64,000 nt of DNA from contig JACRCW010000085.1 of the NCBI GenBank assembly GCA_016218805.1, positions 62,001 through 126,000 on the forward strand. Reading direction: 5' to 3'. Positions within the stretch are counted from its first letter, which is position 1. Each line of letters starts with the position of its first letter. Positions 41,910 to 50,074 of this stretch are shown here, piece after piece. Position numbers and translations under genes: made by a program. The DNA is from Deltaproteobacteria bacterium. GTDB taxonomy: Bacteria; Myxococcota; JACRCW01. The notes beneath the pieces were generated by a model that was not told where the DNA came from, did no database searches, and saw only the letters and a program-made list of their open reading frames with translations.

Positions 41910-43934
41910 TCAGTGGACCTCGGGGAACCGCGTGCGCCAGTTGGCGTCAACGTGCTGCATCAGCTCAATGAACGCCGTCTCAAACTGCGGGCCGTTCCCG
42001 TCCATGCCCTGGAAGTTGGAGTAGAAGTTGCCGGTGTGGCAGTCGTCTCCGTGGCATTCCCCGTCCGCAAACACCAGGATGAACTTCTGCATGTCACTCT
42101 CCGGCGTGATGCCGTCTGAGGACTGGAACTGGTAGGCCATGAACACAAAACCGCTGGCCACCAGGTCACGCGCGTTCTGTCCCTGCCCGTGCATGAAATA
42201 AATCACCGGGTAACGTTTCTCCGCGTTCTCCGGGTAGAAGTAGCCGGGCGGCAGCACCAGGCCAAAGGGCTGCTCGCGCCCCAGCGCGGCGGACGGGTAG
42301 ACCAGGTTGAGCAGGTGCGCCCCAAACCCGTCCGGGTGGTCATCAAACGCGGAGTCGCTGTTGATGTACGTGCGGTCACCGAACGGCATGCGCGCATCCA
42401 CAAACGCAAACAGCGTGAGCAGCCGGTCAATGACTTGGTTGGCGGGCCCCACGTGGTTGCCGCTGCCAAACTGCGAATCACTGCCGGGGCAGATGTCCGG
42501 GTCGCCGTAGAGCAGGTATGCGTTCTTGCCCAGGTTGGCCTCAGAGAAGTCCACCTTGGTGAAGCTGTACGTGTTGCCGTCCGGCAGGTTACCCAGGTCC
42601 GCAAAGTCCCGGTATTGGCGGCTGTCCGGCTGCCGCGCCTTGATTGCGCCAAACAGGTGATTGGTGACCTGCGCGCTGTTGATGAAGTCACGGATGCCGG
42701 CGTCCATCCAGATGTCCAGGCGGTTGGCCATGGCATCATCCATGCGCTCATACCAGCGCGTGGGGCTGTCATGGAGGGCGCGTTCCAGCGACGGCGTCAT
42801 GGTGAGCACGCCGTCCCCCTCGCCAAAGTCACCGGTGCCCGGGATTCCGTCCAGGCCCACGTCGTCAAACGGCTCGCCCTCATCCCAGCGCGCATTGGCC
42901 TCCAGCCCGTGCGGGTTGGCCAGGTAGTCGTAGTCGTCCCCGGCGTCGTCGCCTGCCTCGCCCGGCGCCTTTCCGTCCGTGCCCACGTCACGGTACGGCT
43001 CGTGGCCCATGAACAGCACGGGTTCGCCCCAGTCACGCTTGTTGTTGCGGTTGTAGTCCACGGCCAGCAACACCTCGGTGGGGAGGTTCATGGGCTTGGT
43101 GGGGTCCACGTCGCCCTCGCACTCGTCGCAGTCACAGAAGGTGATGACGGGGTATTCGCCCGTGGGGTTCCACAGGTAGTGGCGGAAGTTGGTGAGCACG
43201 GTGGGGTTGGCGCACAGCGCGGCGCGGGCCGCTGCGCGCGCCGAGCTGTCCAGGCCCGGTGCAACGCGGCCGCTCAGCGGCACGCCCGGGGGCAGGTAGG
43301 GATTGTCCGGGTTGTAGAAGGCGATGTTGCCATAGGTGGAGAAGATGTCCTGGATGATCTCCACCAGGCCCGGCCGCTTGAACCCGCCGCCGCGGCCCAC
43401 GTCCGGCCCGCGGTACCAGTGGTTGAAGTCCGAGCGGAACATCCAGCACTGGCTGTCCGGCTCTGCCAGCGGGCCGGGGATGTCCGCGCCGTGCACGCCG
43501 CACCACAGCCCGGGCGTGGCGGGTTCATTGAGGACGTCAGGATTGCTGCTGTTGTTCATGATGCCCAGCAGCGTCTCGCGGTCACAGAAACCGCCCAGGT
43601 GGTTGGTCTTCAGCATCTCATAGAACGAATCAAAGTCACTGAACGGCGTGCCCATCACGCCCACCGCGTCAAACAGTTCCGGGTAGTGGAACGCCACGCG
43701 CGCGGCGCTGCCGCCGCCCATGCTGACGCCGCCAATGGCCCGGTAGGTGTAACAGCGCTGGCCCGTTTCCAACGGTTTGCCCGCCTCCAGTGTGGCGCCG
43801 GTGCAGGACTTGAGGCCCTGGGACTGCTGGTACACCGGGGGCGGGGCCTGGCCCGATGACGACGAGGAGTTGCCGTCGGGCTGGGTGCAGGCAAACAGGG
43901 GCAAGGCAAGGAGCAGGGGCGAGTGGCGACGCAT
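41910..43934 (-). CDS. Esterase-like lipoprotein with halves in permuted order
   Basis: 674 residues from ATG 43934, lipobox LPLFAC. The nucleophile elbow of esterase-D/Fes-type hydrolases lies near the N-terminus (RAIGGVSMGGGSAARVAFHYPELFDAVGVMG; Ser71). The part that normally precedes it, VLPPGYFYPENAEKRYPVIYFMHGQGQN to FIELMQHVDANWRTRFPEVH, forms the C-terminus (about 550-674). Between lie about 450 residues, including an Asp/Gly-rich segment (about 290-385: DYNRNNKRDWGEP, DVGTDGKAPGEAGDDAGDDYDY, DDVGLDGIPGTGDFGEGDG) that looks calcium-binding. Read as a circularly permuted, heavily inserted esterase. Probably anchored in the outer membrane. Substrate unknown. Confidence 0.7.
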   Translation of the reverse strand: MRRHSPLLLALPLFACTQPDGNSSSSSGQAPPPVYQQSQGLKSCTGATLEAGKPLETGQRCYTYRAIGGVSMGGGSAARVAFHYPELFDAVGVMGTPFSDFDSFYEMLKTNHLGGFCDRETLLGIMNNSSNPDVLNEPATPGLWCGVHGADIPGPLAEPDSQCWMFRSDFNHWYRGPDVGRGGGFKRPGLVEIIQDIFSTYGNIAFYNPDNPYLPPGVPLSGRVAPGLDSSARAAARAALCANPTVLTNFRHYLWNPTGEYPVITFCDCDECEGDVDPTKPMNLPTEVLLAVDYNRNNKRDWGEPVLFMGHEPYRDVGTDGKAPGEAGDDAGDDYDYLANPHGLEANARWDEGEPFDDVGLDGIPGTGDFGEGDGVLTMTPSLERALHDSPTRWYERMDDAMANRLDIWMDAGIRDFINSAQVTNHLFGAIKARQPDSRQYRDFADLGNLPDGNTYSFTKVDFSEANLGKNAYLLYGDPDICPGSDSQFGSGNHVGPANQVIDRLLTLFAFVDARMPFGDRTYINSDSAFDDHPDGFGAHLLNLVYPSAALGREQPFGLVLPPGYFYPENAEKRYPVIYFMHGQGQNARDLVASGFVFMAYQFQSSDGITPESDMQKFILVFADGECHGDDCHTGNFYSNFQGMDGNGPQFETAFIELMQHVDANWRTRFPEVH

Positions 43935-44038
43935 GGGCACCGTATACACGCGCCCCACGCGGACGTCGAAGGGCCGCACCCACGTCTTGACCCGGTGGTG
44001 GAACCCTCTCTACACGGCACCGCCCACGAGGAGTCCGC

Positions 44039-44797
44039 ATGCCGCAGCCGTTGCCGTCCCACGCCCCTGCCGTCACGCCGCTCAAGCGTCCCTACACGTT
44101 GTCCGTGGTGATCCCCGTCTACAACGAGAAGGCAACGCTGCAGACGCTGGTGGAGCGGGTGCTGGCGGTGGACCTGGGAGCGGACGCGCGCAAGGAACTC
44201 ATCCTGGTGGATGATGGCAGCACGGACGGGAGCCGGGAGATTGCGGAGGCGCTGCAGGACAAGCACGCCGGCACCGTGCGCGCGTGCCCGCAGCCGCACA
44301 ACCAGGGCAAGGGCGCGGCGCTGCGGCGCGGCATTGCAGAGGCCACCGGGGACCTGGTCATCATCCAGGACGCGGACCTGGAGTACGAGCCGGGCGAGTA
44401 TCCCGTGCTGCTGGCGCCCATCCTGGATGGCCGCGCGGACGTGGTCTACGGCAGCCGCTTCCTGTCCGGTGCGCACCGCGTGTTGTACTTCTGGCACAGC
44501 CTGGGCAACACGTTCTTCACCACGCTGTCCAACATGCTGACGGACCTGAACCTGACGGACATGGAGACCTGCTACAAGGTCTTCCGCGGGGAGATCATCA
44601 AGTCCATCACCATAGAGTCAGACCGGTTCGGGTTTGAGCCGGAGGTGACCGCCAAGCTGGCGCGCCTGCCCGGCATCCGCATCTACGAGGTGCCCATCAG
44701 CTACAACGGCCGCACCTACGATGAGGGTAAGAAGATCAACTGGAAGGACGGCGTGGCGGCGGTGTGGTGGATTGGCCGCTTCAACCTCTGGAAGTGA
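44039..44797 (+). CDS. GT2 glycosyltransferase, dolichol-phosphate-mannose-synthase-like
   Basis: 252 residues from ATG 44039, with GAGGAG upstream. GT-A fold motifs: LSVVIPVYNEKATLQTLVERV, ELILVDDGSTDGSREIAE, NQGKGAALRRGI, DLVIIQDADLEYEPGEYP (the DxD metal site) and a C-terminal GFEPEVTAKLARLPGIRIYEVPISYNGRTYDEGKKINWKDGV. The last motif is typical of the DPM1/polyprenyl-phosphate glycosyltransferase group. No C-terminal membrane helices, so it is the soluble DPM1 type. It probably makes a polyprenyl-phosphate-linked sugar. Its 5' gap to the divergent esterase is 104 bp. Confidence 0.92.
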   Translation: MPQPLPSHAPAVTPLKRPYTLSVVIPVYNEKATLQTLVERVLAVDLGADARKELILVDDGSTDGSREIAEALQDKHAGTVRACPQPHNQGKGAALRRGIAEATGDLVIIQDADLEYEPGEYPVLLAPILDGRADVVYGSRFLSGAHRVLYFWHSLGNTFFTTLSNMLTDLNLTDMETCYKVFRGEIIKSITIESDRFGFEPEVTAKLARLPGIRIYEVPISYNGRTYDEGKKINWKDGVAAVWWIGRFNLWK

Positions 44798-44803
44798 GCG
44801 GCC

Positions 44804-45829
44804 TCAGACCTGCGGGGGCGTGTTGTCCCCGCCCATGCGCGCGCCGGGCGCCTTCTCCGCGGCGGTGCGGTGGTGCGTGACGCGGCCTGCGTGGATGACG
44901 TTGGACCGCATGCGGAAACCCACCACCTGCTCCGCCATGCGCCCCAGCTCAATGAGCCGGTCCACGTCAATCCCCGTGCTGACGCCACACTCCTCCAGCA
45001 TGGCAATGAGGTCCTCCGTGCACGTGTTGCCCTTGTGGCCCAGGTGGTAGAGCGCAGCGCCGCTGGCCGGTTGCCCGCCAATGGCGCCCAGGCTGCCGTC
45101 TATCCACCGGATGCCCAGGCTGGCCGCCACGTATGAGTTCACCACGCCGGTGCCGCGCGTGTCATGGAAGTGCGCCAGGAACTCCGTCTTGGGGAACCTG
45201 GTCAGCAGGTGGGTGAGGCGCCGCTCCGCCTGGGCCGGGTTGGCCGTCCCCGTGGTGTCACCCAGCATGAGCAGCGAGGCGCCGTTGTCCGAGTAGAACC
45301 GGGTCAGCTTGTCAATGGGCTCCTGCGGCACGTCACCCATCACCGCGCACCCGTAGACGGTGCCCACGCACCCCACCACCTCCACGCCCTTGGCAATGGC
45401 GCGCTTCATGATCGCCGCGTGTTCGGCCATGGCCTCGTCGTGCGTCATGCGGAAGTTGAGCTTGTTGTGATCCTCGCTGGCGGAGATCATCAGGATGATC
45501 TTGTGCGCAAAGAATCCCTCGTCAATGCAGCGTTCCAGGCGTTCCCAGCCCTTCATGTTGGGCATCAGGATGCGGAACTTCACGCCGTCAGGCCGGCGCA
45601 CCGTCTTGAGGAGTTGCTCGGCGTCAGCAAACTGCGGCAGCAGCTTGGGATGGCTGAAGCTGGTCAGCTCCATTTCCCGGATGCCCGCGTCCATCATGCC
45701 GTGGAGCATCTGGAGCTTCTGCTCCGTGGGAATCAGCGTGGAGATGGACTGCAGCCCATCGCGCGCCCAGCACTCGCAGAAGTTGATGTTCGCGGGGAGG
45801 TTGCCGGAGATCTTTGACATCGTGGCCAT
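44804..45829 (-). CDS. HMG-CoA-lyase-like (pyruvate carboxyltransferase domain) enzyme lacking the usual Cys
   Basis: 341 residues from ATG 45829; the frame is open to 45886 but the start above has a better site. The HMGL-like TIM barrel is clear: CECWARDGLQSISTLIPTEQKLQML, MELTSFSHPKLLPQFADAEQLL, MISASEDHNKLNFRMTHDEAM, LLMLGDTTGTANP, LAHFHDTRGTGVVNSYVAASLGIRWIDGSLGAIGGQPASG. The family signature normally reads GGCP with a catalytic Cys; here it is Gly-Gly-Gln253-Pro. The metal ligands Asp (ARDGLQ) and HFHD are present. Activity may be an aldolase/lyase or synthase of another hydroxy-acyl substrate. It stands alone, with a 112-bp upstream gap. Confidence 0.85.
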   Translation of the reverse strand: MATMSKISGNLPANINFCECWARDGLQSISTLIPTEQKLQMLHGMMDAGIREMELTSFSHPKLLPQFADAEQLLKTVRRPDGVKFRILMPNMKGWERLERCIDEGFFAHKIILMISASEDHNKLNFRMTHDEAMAEHAAIMKRAIAKGVEVVGCVGTVYGCAVMGDVPQEPIDKLTRFYSDNGASLLMLGDTTGTANPAQAERRLTHLLTRFPKTEFLAHFHDTRGTGVVNSYVAASLGIRWIDGSLGAIGGQPASGAALYHLGHKGNTCTEDLIAMLEECGVSTGIDVDRLIELGRMAEQVVGFRMRSNVIHAGRVTHHRTAAEKAPGARMGGDNTPPQV

Positions 45830-45941
45830 CGGTGCGCCCTCGCGGAAAACGTCCGTCCAACCCGGAAGGACGGGCTTCCATAGCAACGCGCTGCGCGAGT
45901 TTGAAGCGCGGCCCGCAGGATCCGGCGACCCAAGGGGTCCC

Positions 45942-46439
45942 TCAGTGGCTGCGCGTGGTGGCGGTGCAGACCAGCCCCTCCCCCGACGCCAGGGCGTGCC
46001 AGTACCAGCCGGTTACGTCCGGGAAGGCCGTCCCGTCGTCACAGGTGATGCGCTCGCGGTAGGTGACGGTGATGCCGGCCCGGCGGGCCGTGCCGCCGCC
46101 CCACGCGCGCCCCGTGGGGTCCAGGCGGGTGGCCCCTGGCACCACGTCAAACCCGGCGGCGCGCAGGCACTCCGCGGATGAATGCAGCGCGCGCGAAGCA
46201 CCGTGGACGCGGCGCACCAGCACGGCCTCCTCCCCGTCCACGTAGCGGGCCACCGCGCCCGGGAAGCGGGCCAGGTGGCGGGACTCGTCCTCAGACAGGG
46301 GCACCACCCGCGCGCCGGCGGGAACCAGCGTTGCATCCCACGCCGCAGCCGCGGCGGCTGCGGGTCCGGGCGCGCCGCCCAGCCAGGGCGCCACCGCCGC
46401 CATCAGGCAGGCTGCCGCGAATCCGGTGACATCCCGCAT
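45942..46439 (-). CDS. Exosortase-island accessory protein, EpsI-like
   Basis: 165 residues from ATG 46439, with GGGAGG 6 nt upstream; it overlaps the exosortase 3' end by 37 nt. A signal-anchor-like hydrophobic start (VTGFAAACLMAAVAPWLGG) precedes a globular part containing LHSSAECLRAAGFDVVPGATR, ITVTYRERITCDDGTAFPDVTGWYWHALASGEGLVCTATTRSH. The S-x-E-C-L--AG segment resembles the H-x-P-x-x-C of EpsI/DUF3485 proteins that accompany exosortases. The family link is tentative, but the position after an exosortase and its substrate supports a role in that pathway. Confidence 0.65.
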   Translation of the reverse strand: MRDVTGFAAACLMAAVAPWLGGAPGPAAAAAAAWDATLVPAGARVVPLSEDESRHLARFPGAVARYVDGEEAVLVRRVHGASRALHSSAECLRAAGFDVVPGATRLDPTGRAWGGGTARRAGITVTYRERITCDDGTAFPDVTGWYWHALASGEGLVCTATTRSH

Positions 46440-47203
46440 GCTGCGCCTCCCTTCCCCACCCACGCGACCGCCCCGAGCACGACGGCGAACACGACCAGGC
46501 CGACAGACTGGTGCACCCACGACGGGACGGACCCACGCGTCTCCGCCATGAACAGCGCCGACGCGCGCAGGGCGTTGCCGCCGACGACGATGAGCAGCGC
46601 CCCCGCCCCCACCAGGCCGGTGCGGCCCCAGCCCCACCCGCCGCGCGCCGCCATCAGCGCCACCAGCCACGCCGTCAGGCCCATCATCCGCAAGCCGGCG
46701 CACGGCGCATCCACGCACGCCGTGCCCGCGGCCCCGCGCAGGCACGTGCCTTCCAGCACCACGGCGTCTCCGGCAAACCCCGCCAGCACCGCCGCGGCGC
46801 GCGCGGCCACCACCCGCAGCGGCCACCCAACCAGGAAGTCCGCCGTGGCCAGCCAGGGCAGCGCGCACAGGGCCAGGAGCACCAGGCCCGCAGACGCGCG
46901 GCGCCCGTCACGCAGGGCGCTGACGGTGCACGCCAGCGAGGTGGAGGCCAGTGCGCAGCTGGCAATGCCGGGCACGCGTCCCCACGTCAGGGCAAACGCA
47001 CCCACCAGCAGCGCCGGCAGCAGCAGCGGCCGGGTGGGCGGCGGCGGGGCCGTGCGCCGGAGTGCCAGGGTGAACAGCGTGCCCAGGCACAGCCAGGCCA
47101 GGACGGCCTGCTCGTCGTCATAGCGGACCGCGCAGCGCGCCCACGCCGCCCACAGGGACGCCGCCTGCACCGCCACAACCGCCGCGGTCACGCGCGGGCC
47201 CAC
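46403..47203 (-). CDS. Exosortase/archaeosortase-family transpeptidase
   Basis: 266 residues from GTG 47203, with GGAGGG 5 nt upstream; the gene overlaps the VIT protein stop by 16 nt (GTG 47191 would give a GTGA overlap but has no site). About eight membrane helices. The exosortase catalytic set is intact: Cys168 in VDAPCAGLRMM, Arg213 in GGNALRASALFMAE, His231 in SWVHQSVGLVVFAVV. Exosortases process C-terminal PEP-CTERM signals at the membrane. The adjacent upstream gene ends in such a signal, so this looks like a dedicated, one-substrate system. I cannot assign the exact subtype. Confidence 0.9.
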   Translation of the reverse strand: MGPRVTAAVVAVQAASLWAAWARCAVRYDDEQAVLAWLCLGTLFTLALRRTAPPPPTRPLLLPALLVGAFALTWGRVPGIASCALASTSLACTVSALRDGRRASAGLVLLALCALPWLATADFLVGWPLRVVAARAAAVLAGFAGDAVVLEGTCLRGAAGTACVDAPCAGLRMMGLTAWLVALMAARGGWGWGRTGLVGAGALLIVVGGNALRASALFMAETRGSVPSWVHQSVGLVVFAVVLGAVAWVGKGGAACGMSPDSRQPA

Positions 47204-49581
47204 GCCGCCCTCCGCCGTCCCACCAGCGCCAGCACCAGCAGCGCCACCAGGAGGAGCGCATACGTGCCCGGTTCCGGAATCGCCGGCACGGCGGTGGGGT
47301 CACCCGGGGTCAGCCCGGCCGCGCGCTCCTGCTGCGCCGTCTCCAGCACCACGGCGCCGGTCACGCGCGTGACCAGGCCGTAACGCGCGGCCAGCGCCAC
47401 CGCGTCGGCGTCGGCCCCCCTGGCCCGGGTAGCGTGCAGGCGTTCCACCTCCGCCGCGGCCCACAGCCGGGTCAGGTGGTCTGAGGTCCGCGTGCCCGGC
47501 GGTTGCTGCACGGTGGTTCCCATGCGGAGCTGCAGACGCGGAGTGGCGGCGTCAAACCGGCGGAACACGCGCTCCAGCGCGGCGCGCGCATCGCCCGTTC
47601 CGTCCTCGCGAATCACCGCGCCATCCTGCCACAGCGCGTTGCCCACCTCGTCACCACCCTCCGCCAGCGGTACGTCGTACAACATGGGTGGGTGCTCACT
47701 GCGGTCCTGCAACTGCGCCAACGACAGCGTCACGCCCCGCACGGGCTGCGGCCCATGCACCCACACGACGACACCCCGCCCGGCCTCCGCGGCCTCCAGC
47801 GCGGCCCACAGCGCCCGGGCGTTGTCCTGACCGCCGAGCCACACCACACCGGACAGCGACGTCTCCAGCGCTGCGCGCGCGGCCGCTCCCCAGGCGGTCT
47901 CCGGGAGCAGTTCCACCACCGTGTCCCCGGCCAGCCAGGCGCGCACCCGCAGCCCGTCCGGCAGTGCGGCCAACGCTTCCCGGAGTGCGGGCGCGGACGC
48001 GCGCATGCCCCGTGAACCGTCAATGACCAGTGCCAGCAACCCCGGTGGCGCCGCCGTCTGCTCATCCAGCCGCAGCGTCACGCGCCGCCCGGGCTCCTTG
48101 GGGTCCTCAGCCCACGCGTCACGCACGGCGCCGTCACGCGTGAGGCGCACGCGCGCGCGCGCCAGCCCGGCGTGGGTCAACGCGCCCCGCAGCGCGTAGG
48201 CGCCGTCGTCACGTTGCTGCGGGAGCAGGCCGTCCACACCGGTCAGCTCGCGCCGGGATTCCAGCCACACCTGGTGGATGGCGTCGTCACTGACGCGGAA
48301 GTTGCGCTGCGCCAGCCGCGGGAGGGCGAGGACTGCGCCACCGGGCCCGTCAGCAGACAGCGGCGCCGTGATGCCAATGCGGATCTTCATGGACGCGCCG
48401 GGCACCACGGGGAAGCACTGCACCAGGACGCGGTCCGGACCGGACACTGTCACCAGCAGCGGGTCACGCTGGCGGCGCACCACGGCCTCGTACGCCTGGC
48501 GCGCCGTGGCGCGGGACGCAATGGCCGCCTCACGCGGTTCACCGTTGACCCACAGCGTGGCGCGGGACACCACGCCACCCGGTGGCAGGGCCAGTTCCGC
48601 GCGCGCCTCCGCCGCGCGGGACCCGCTGTTCTGGAACTCCAGCGTCCACTCCGTGTAGGCCAGCATCCCGTCGGCGTCGACGCTGGCGTCCAGCCGAGAC
48701 CCCGAAAGCGACAGGCTGCGCAGGCGGGCGCCCACCGCTTCGCCGCCCTGGTCCCCATCCCACTCCCAGCCGTCATCCATCCAGCGCTGGGTGTCCAGCC
48801 GCGGGGGAGGCGGGACGGCGTTGAACGGCTCGCCGTACACCCGCCAGTAGACGGCCCGGGCCTGCGTGACTGACACGTCCCCGCCCAGCCCCAACAGCGA
48901 CGAGACGATGTCCTTGTGACCGCCGTTGGCGACGTAACAGCGGCGCAGCAGCACGCCACGTTCCGTCCAGCGCCGCAGCATGCGCACACCGTCCAGCGCC
49001 ACCCGGTCATCCGCGGAGCCGGCCCGCTGGAGCGCCACGGACGTCCACACGCGCGGCAGGTCCGCCGCCACCAGGGCCAGCCACGCGGCGCCCACGCCCA
49101 CCGCCCAGGGCCGCCAACCACCGCCGGCACGGCGCATCCACAGGGTGGCGCGGACCGCCGCAACCAACGCAAGCACCGGAGTGAGCGGGAGGATCCCCAG
49201 GCCGAACACCAGCGCCACCACCGCCAGCGGCATGATGGGCAGGAACAGCAGCGCGTAGAAAGCGCAAGTTCCGGCAGCCAGGCCCGCTGCAAACGATAGA
49301 AACGGACCCGCGGGCAGGCGCTGGCGTGACGCAACCAGGACCATCCCGAGCCCCGCGGGCACCAGCGCCACCAGCACCACGTGTGCCGGCGTGCGCAGCG
49401 GGTCAAACAGGTCCTGCGCACACATGTGCGTGATCATCTCGGTCAGCCACGTCCCCACGGGCAGCAGGACACCGGCGATCAACGTGCCCAGACCCAGGGG
49501 CCGCGGGGCGGGTGGCGCCGGCGGCGTGGGGACATTCCCGGGGCTCGCAGCCGAGGCGGGCGGAAGGGGGCGTGGGGACAT
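47188..49581 (-). CDS. VIT-domain integral membrane protein with PEP-CTERM signal
   Basis: 797 residues from ATG 49581, with GAGGAGG upstream. About five N-terminal helices (about 35-175) are followed by a VIT-like domain (LRSLSLSGSRLDASVDADGMLAYTEWTLEFQNSGSRAAEARAELALPPGGVVSRATLWVNGEPREAAI..., residues about 275-400) and a vWA-like or related domain (LLALVIDGSRGMRASAPALREALAALPDG). The C-terminus is PAIPEPGTYALLLVALLVLALVGRRRAA, an archetypal PEP-CTERM sorting signal: PEP, hydrophobic helix, basic cluster. Similar PEP-CTERM integral membrane proteins of this architecture are known to neighbour exosortases. It overlaps the exosortase gene by 16 nt. Confidence 0.88.
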   Translation of the reverse strand: MSPRPLPPASAASPGNVPTPPAPPAPRPLGLGTLIAGVLLPVGTWLTEMITHMCAQDLFDPLRTPAHVVLVALVPAGLGMVLVASRQRLPAGPFLSFAAGLAAGTCAFYALLFLPIMPLAVVALVFGLGILPLTPVLALVAAVRATLWMRRAGGGWRPWAVGVGAAWLALVAADLPRVWTSVALQRAGSADDRVALDGVRMLRRWTERGVLLRRCYVANGGHKDIVSSLLGLGGDVSVTQARAVYWRVYGEPFNAVPPPPRLDTQRWMDDGWEWDGDQGGEAVGARLRSLSLSGSRLDASVDADGMLAYTEWTLEFQNSGSRAAEARAELALPPGGVVSRATLWVNGEPREAAIASRATARQAYEAVVRRQRDPLLVTVSGPDRVLVQCFPVVPGASMKIRIGITAPLSADGPGGAVLALPRLAQRNFRVSDDAIHQVWLESRRELTGVDGLLPQQRDDGAYALRGALTHAGLARARVRLTRDGAVRDAWAEDPKEPGRRVTLRLDEQTAAPPGLLALVIDGSRGMRASAPALREALAALPDGLRVRAWLAGDTVVELLPETAWGAAARAALETSLSGVVWLGGQDNARALWAALEAAEAGRGVVVWVHGPQPVRGVTLSLAQLQDRSEHPPMLYDVPLAEGGDEVGNALWQDGAVIREDGTGDARAALERVFRRFDAATPRLQLRMGTTVQQPPGTRTSDHLTRLWAAAEVERLHATRARGADADAVALAARYGLVTRVTGAVVLETAQQERAAGLTPGDPTAVPAIPEPGTYALLLVALLVLALVGRRRAAWARA

Positions 49582-49776
49582 GGGGGTTCCTCCTCGAGGG
49601 TGAACGGGAGGATGTCGCAATCCGGGTGCCAACGCAGCCCCGTGGGAATCAGCGCCGCTCAAGTGCGTTCTGCGCAGCGGTGAGCAGCGCATCGCGCCAT
49701 GGGTACACGCGGGCTTGCTCCACGCCCAGGCGGGCGGCGTGCGGGCGCGGCGAAGGAAGGCCGGCCGGCCCGGGCC

Positions 49777-49986
49777 TCAGGGGCGCGCGGTTGCCTGGTA
49801 GCCCGCGTCCACCACCGCCTGGGTCATGGCCGGGGCGGCGGGCAGCGTGGCGCCCTCCAGCGTGGCCTGGCCCGACGCCAGGTCAACAACAACCGTCTGC
49901 ACACCGGGCAGCTTCTCCAGCGCCTTCTGCACGTGGCGCACACAGTTCTGGCAGGTCATTCCCTGGACATCGAGCACGGCCTTCAT
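49777..49986 (-). CDS. Heavy-metal-associated (HMA) domain protein, CopZ-like
   Basis: 69 residues from ATG 49986, preceded by GGAGGAGG. The copper-binding loop MTCQNC (GMTCQNCVRHVQKAL) is at residues about 10-15, and the HMA beta-alpha-beta-beta-alpha-beta fold is complete (VQTVVVDLASGQATLEG, QAVVDAGYQATARP). Copper chaperones of this size donate Cu(I) to P-type ATPases; none is in the window. It diverges from the DUF692 gene with an 88-bp gap, so a shared regulatory region with that gene cluster is possible. Confidence 0.92.
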   Translation of the reverse strand: MKAVLDVQGMTCQNCVRHVQKALEKLPGVQTVVVDLASGQATLEGATLPAAPAMTQAVVDAGYQATARP

Positions 49987-50074
49987 CGCTTCCTCCTCCA
50001 CCGCGTCGGACGGGCGGTGGGCGCAGGGCACGTAGCGGATGGGGCATCGCCTGTCGACCCGGGGCTGCCGCGTT

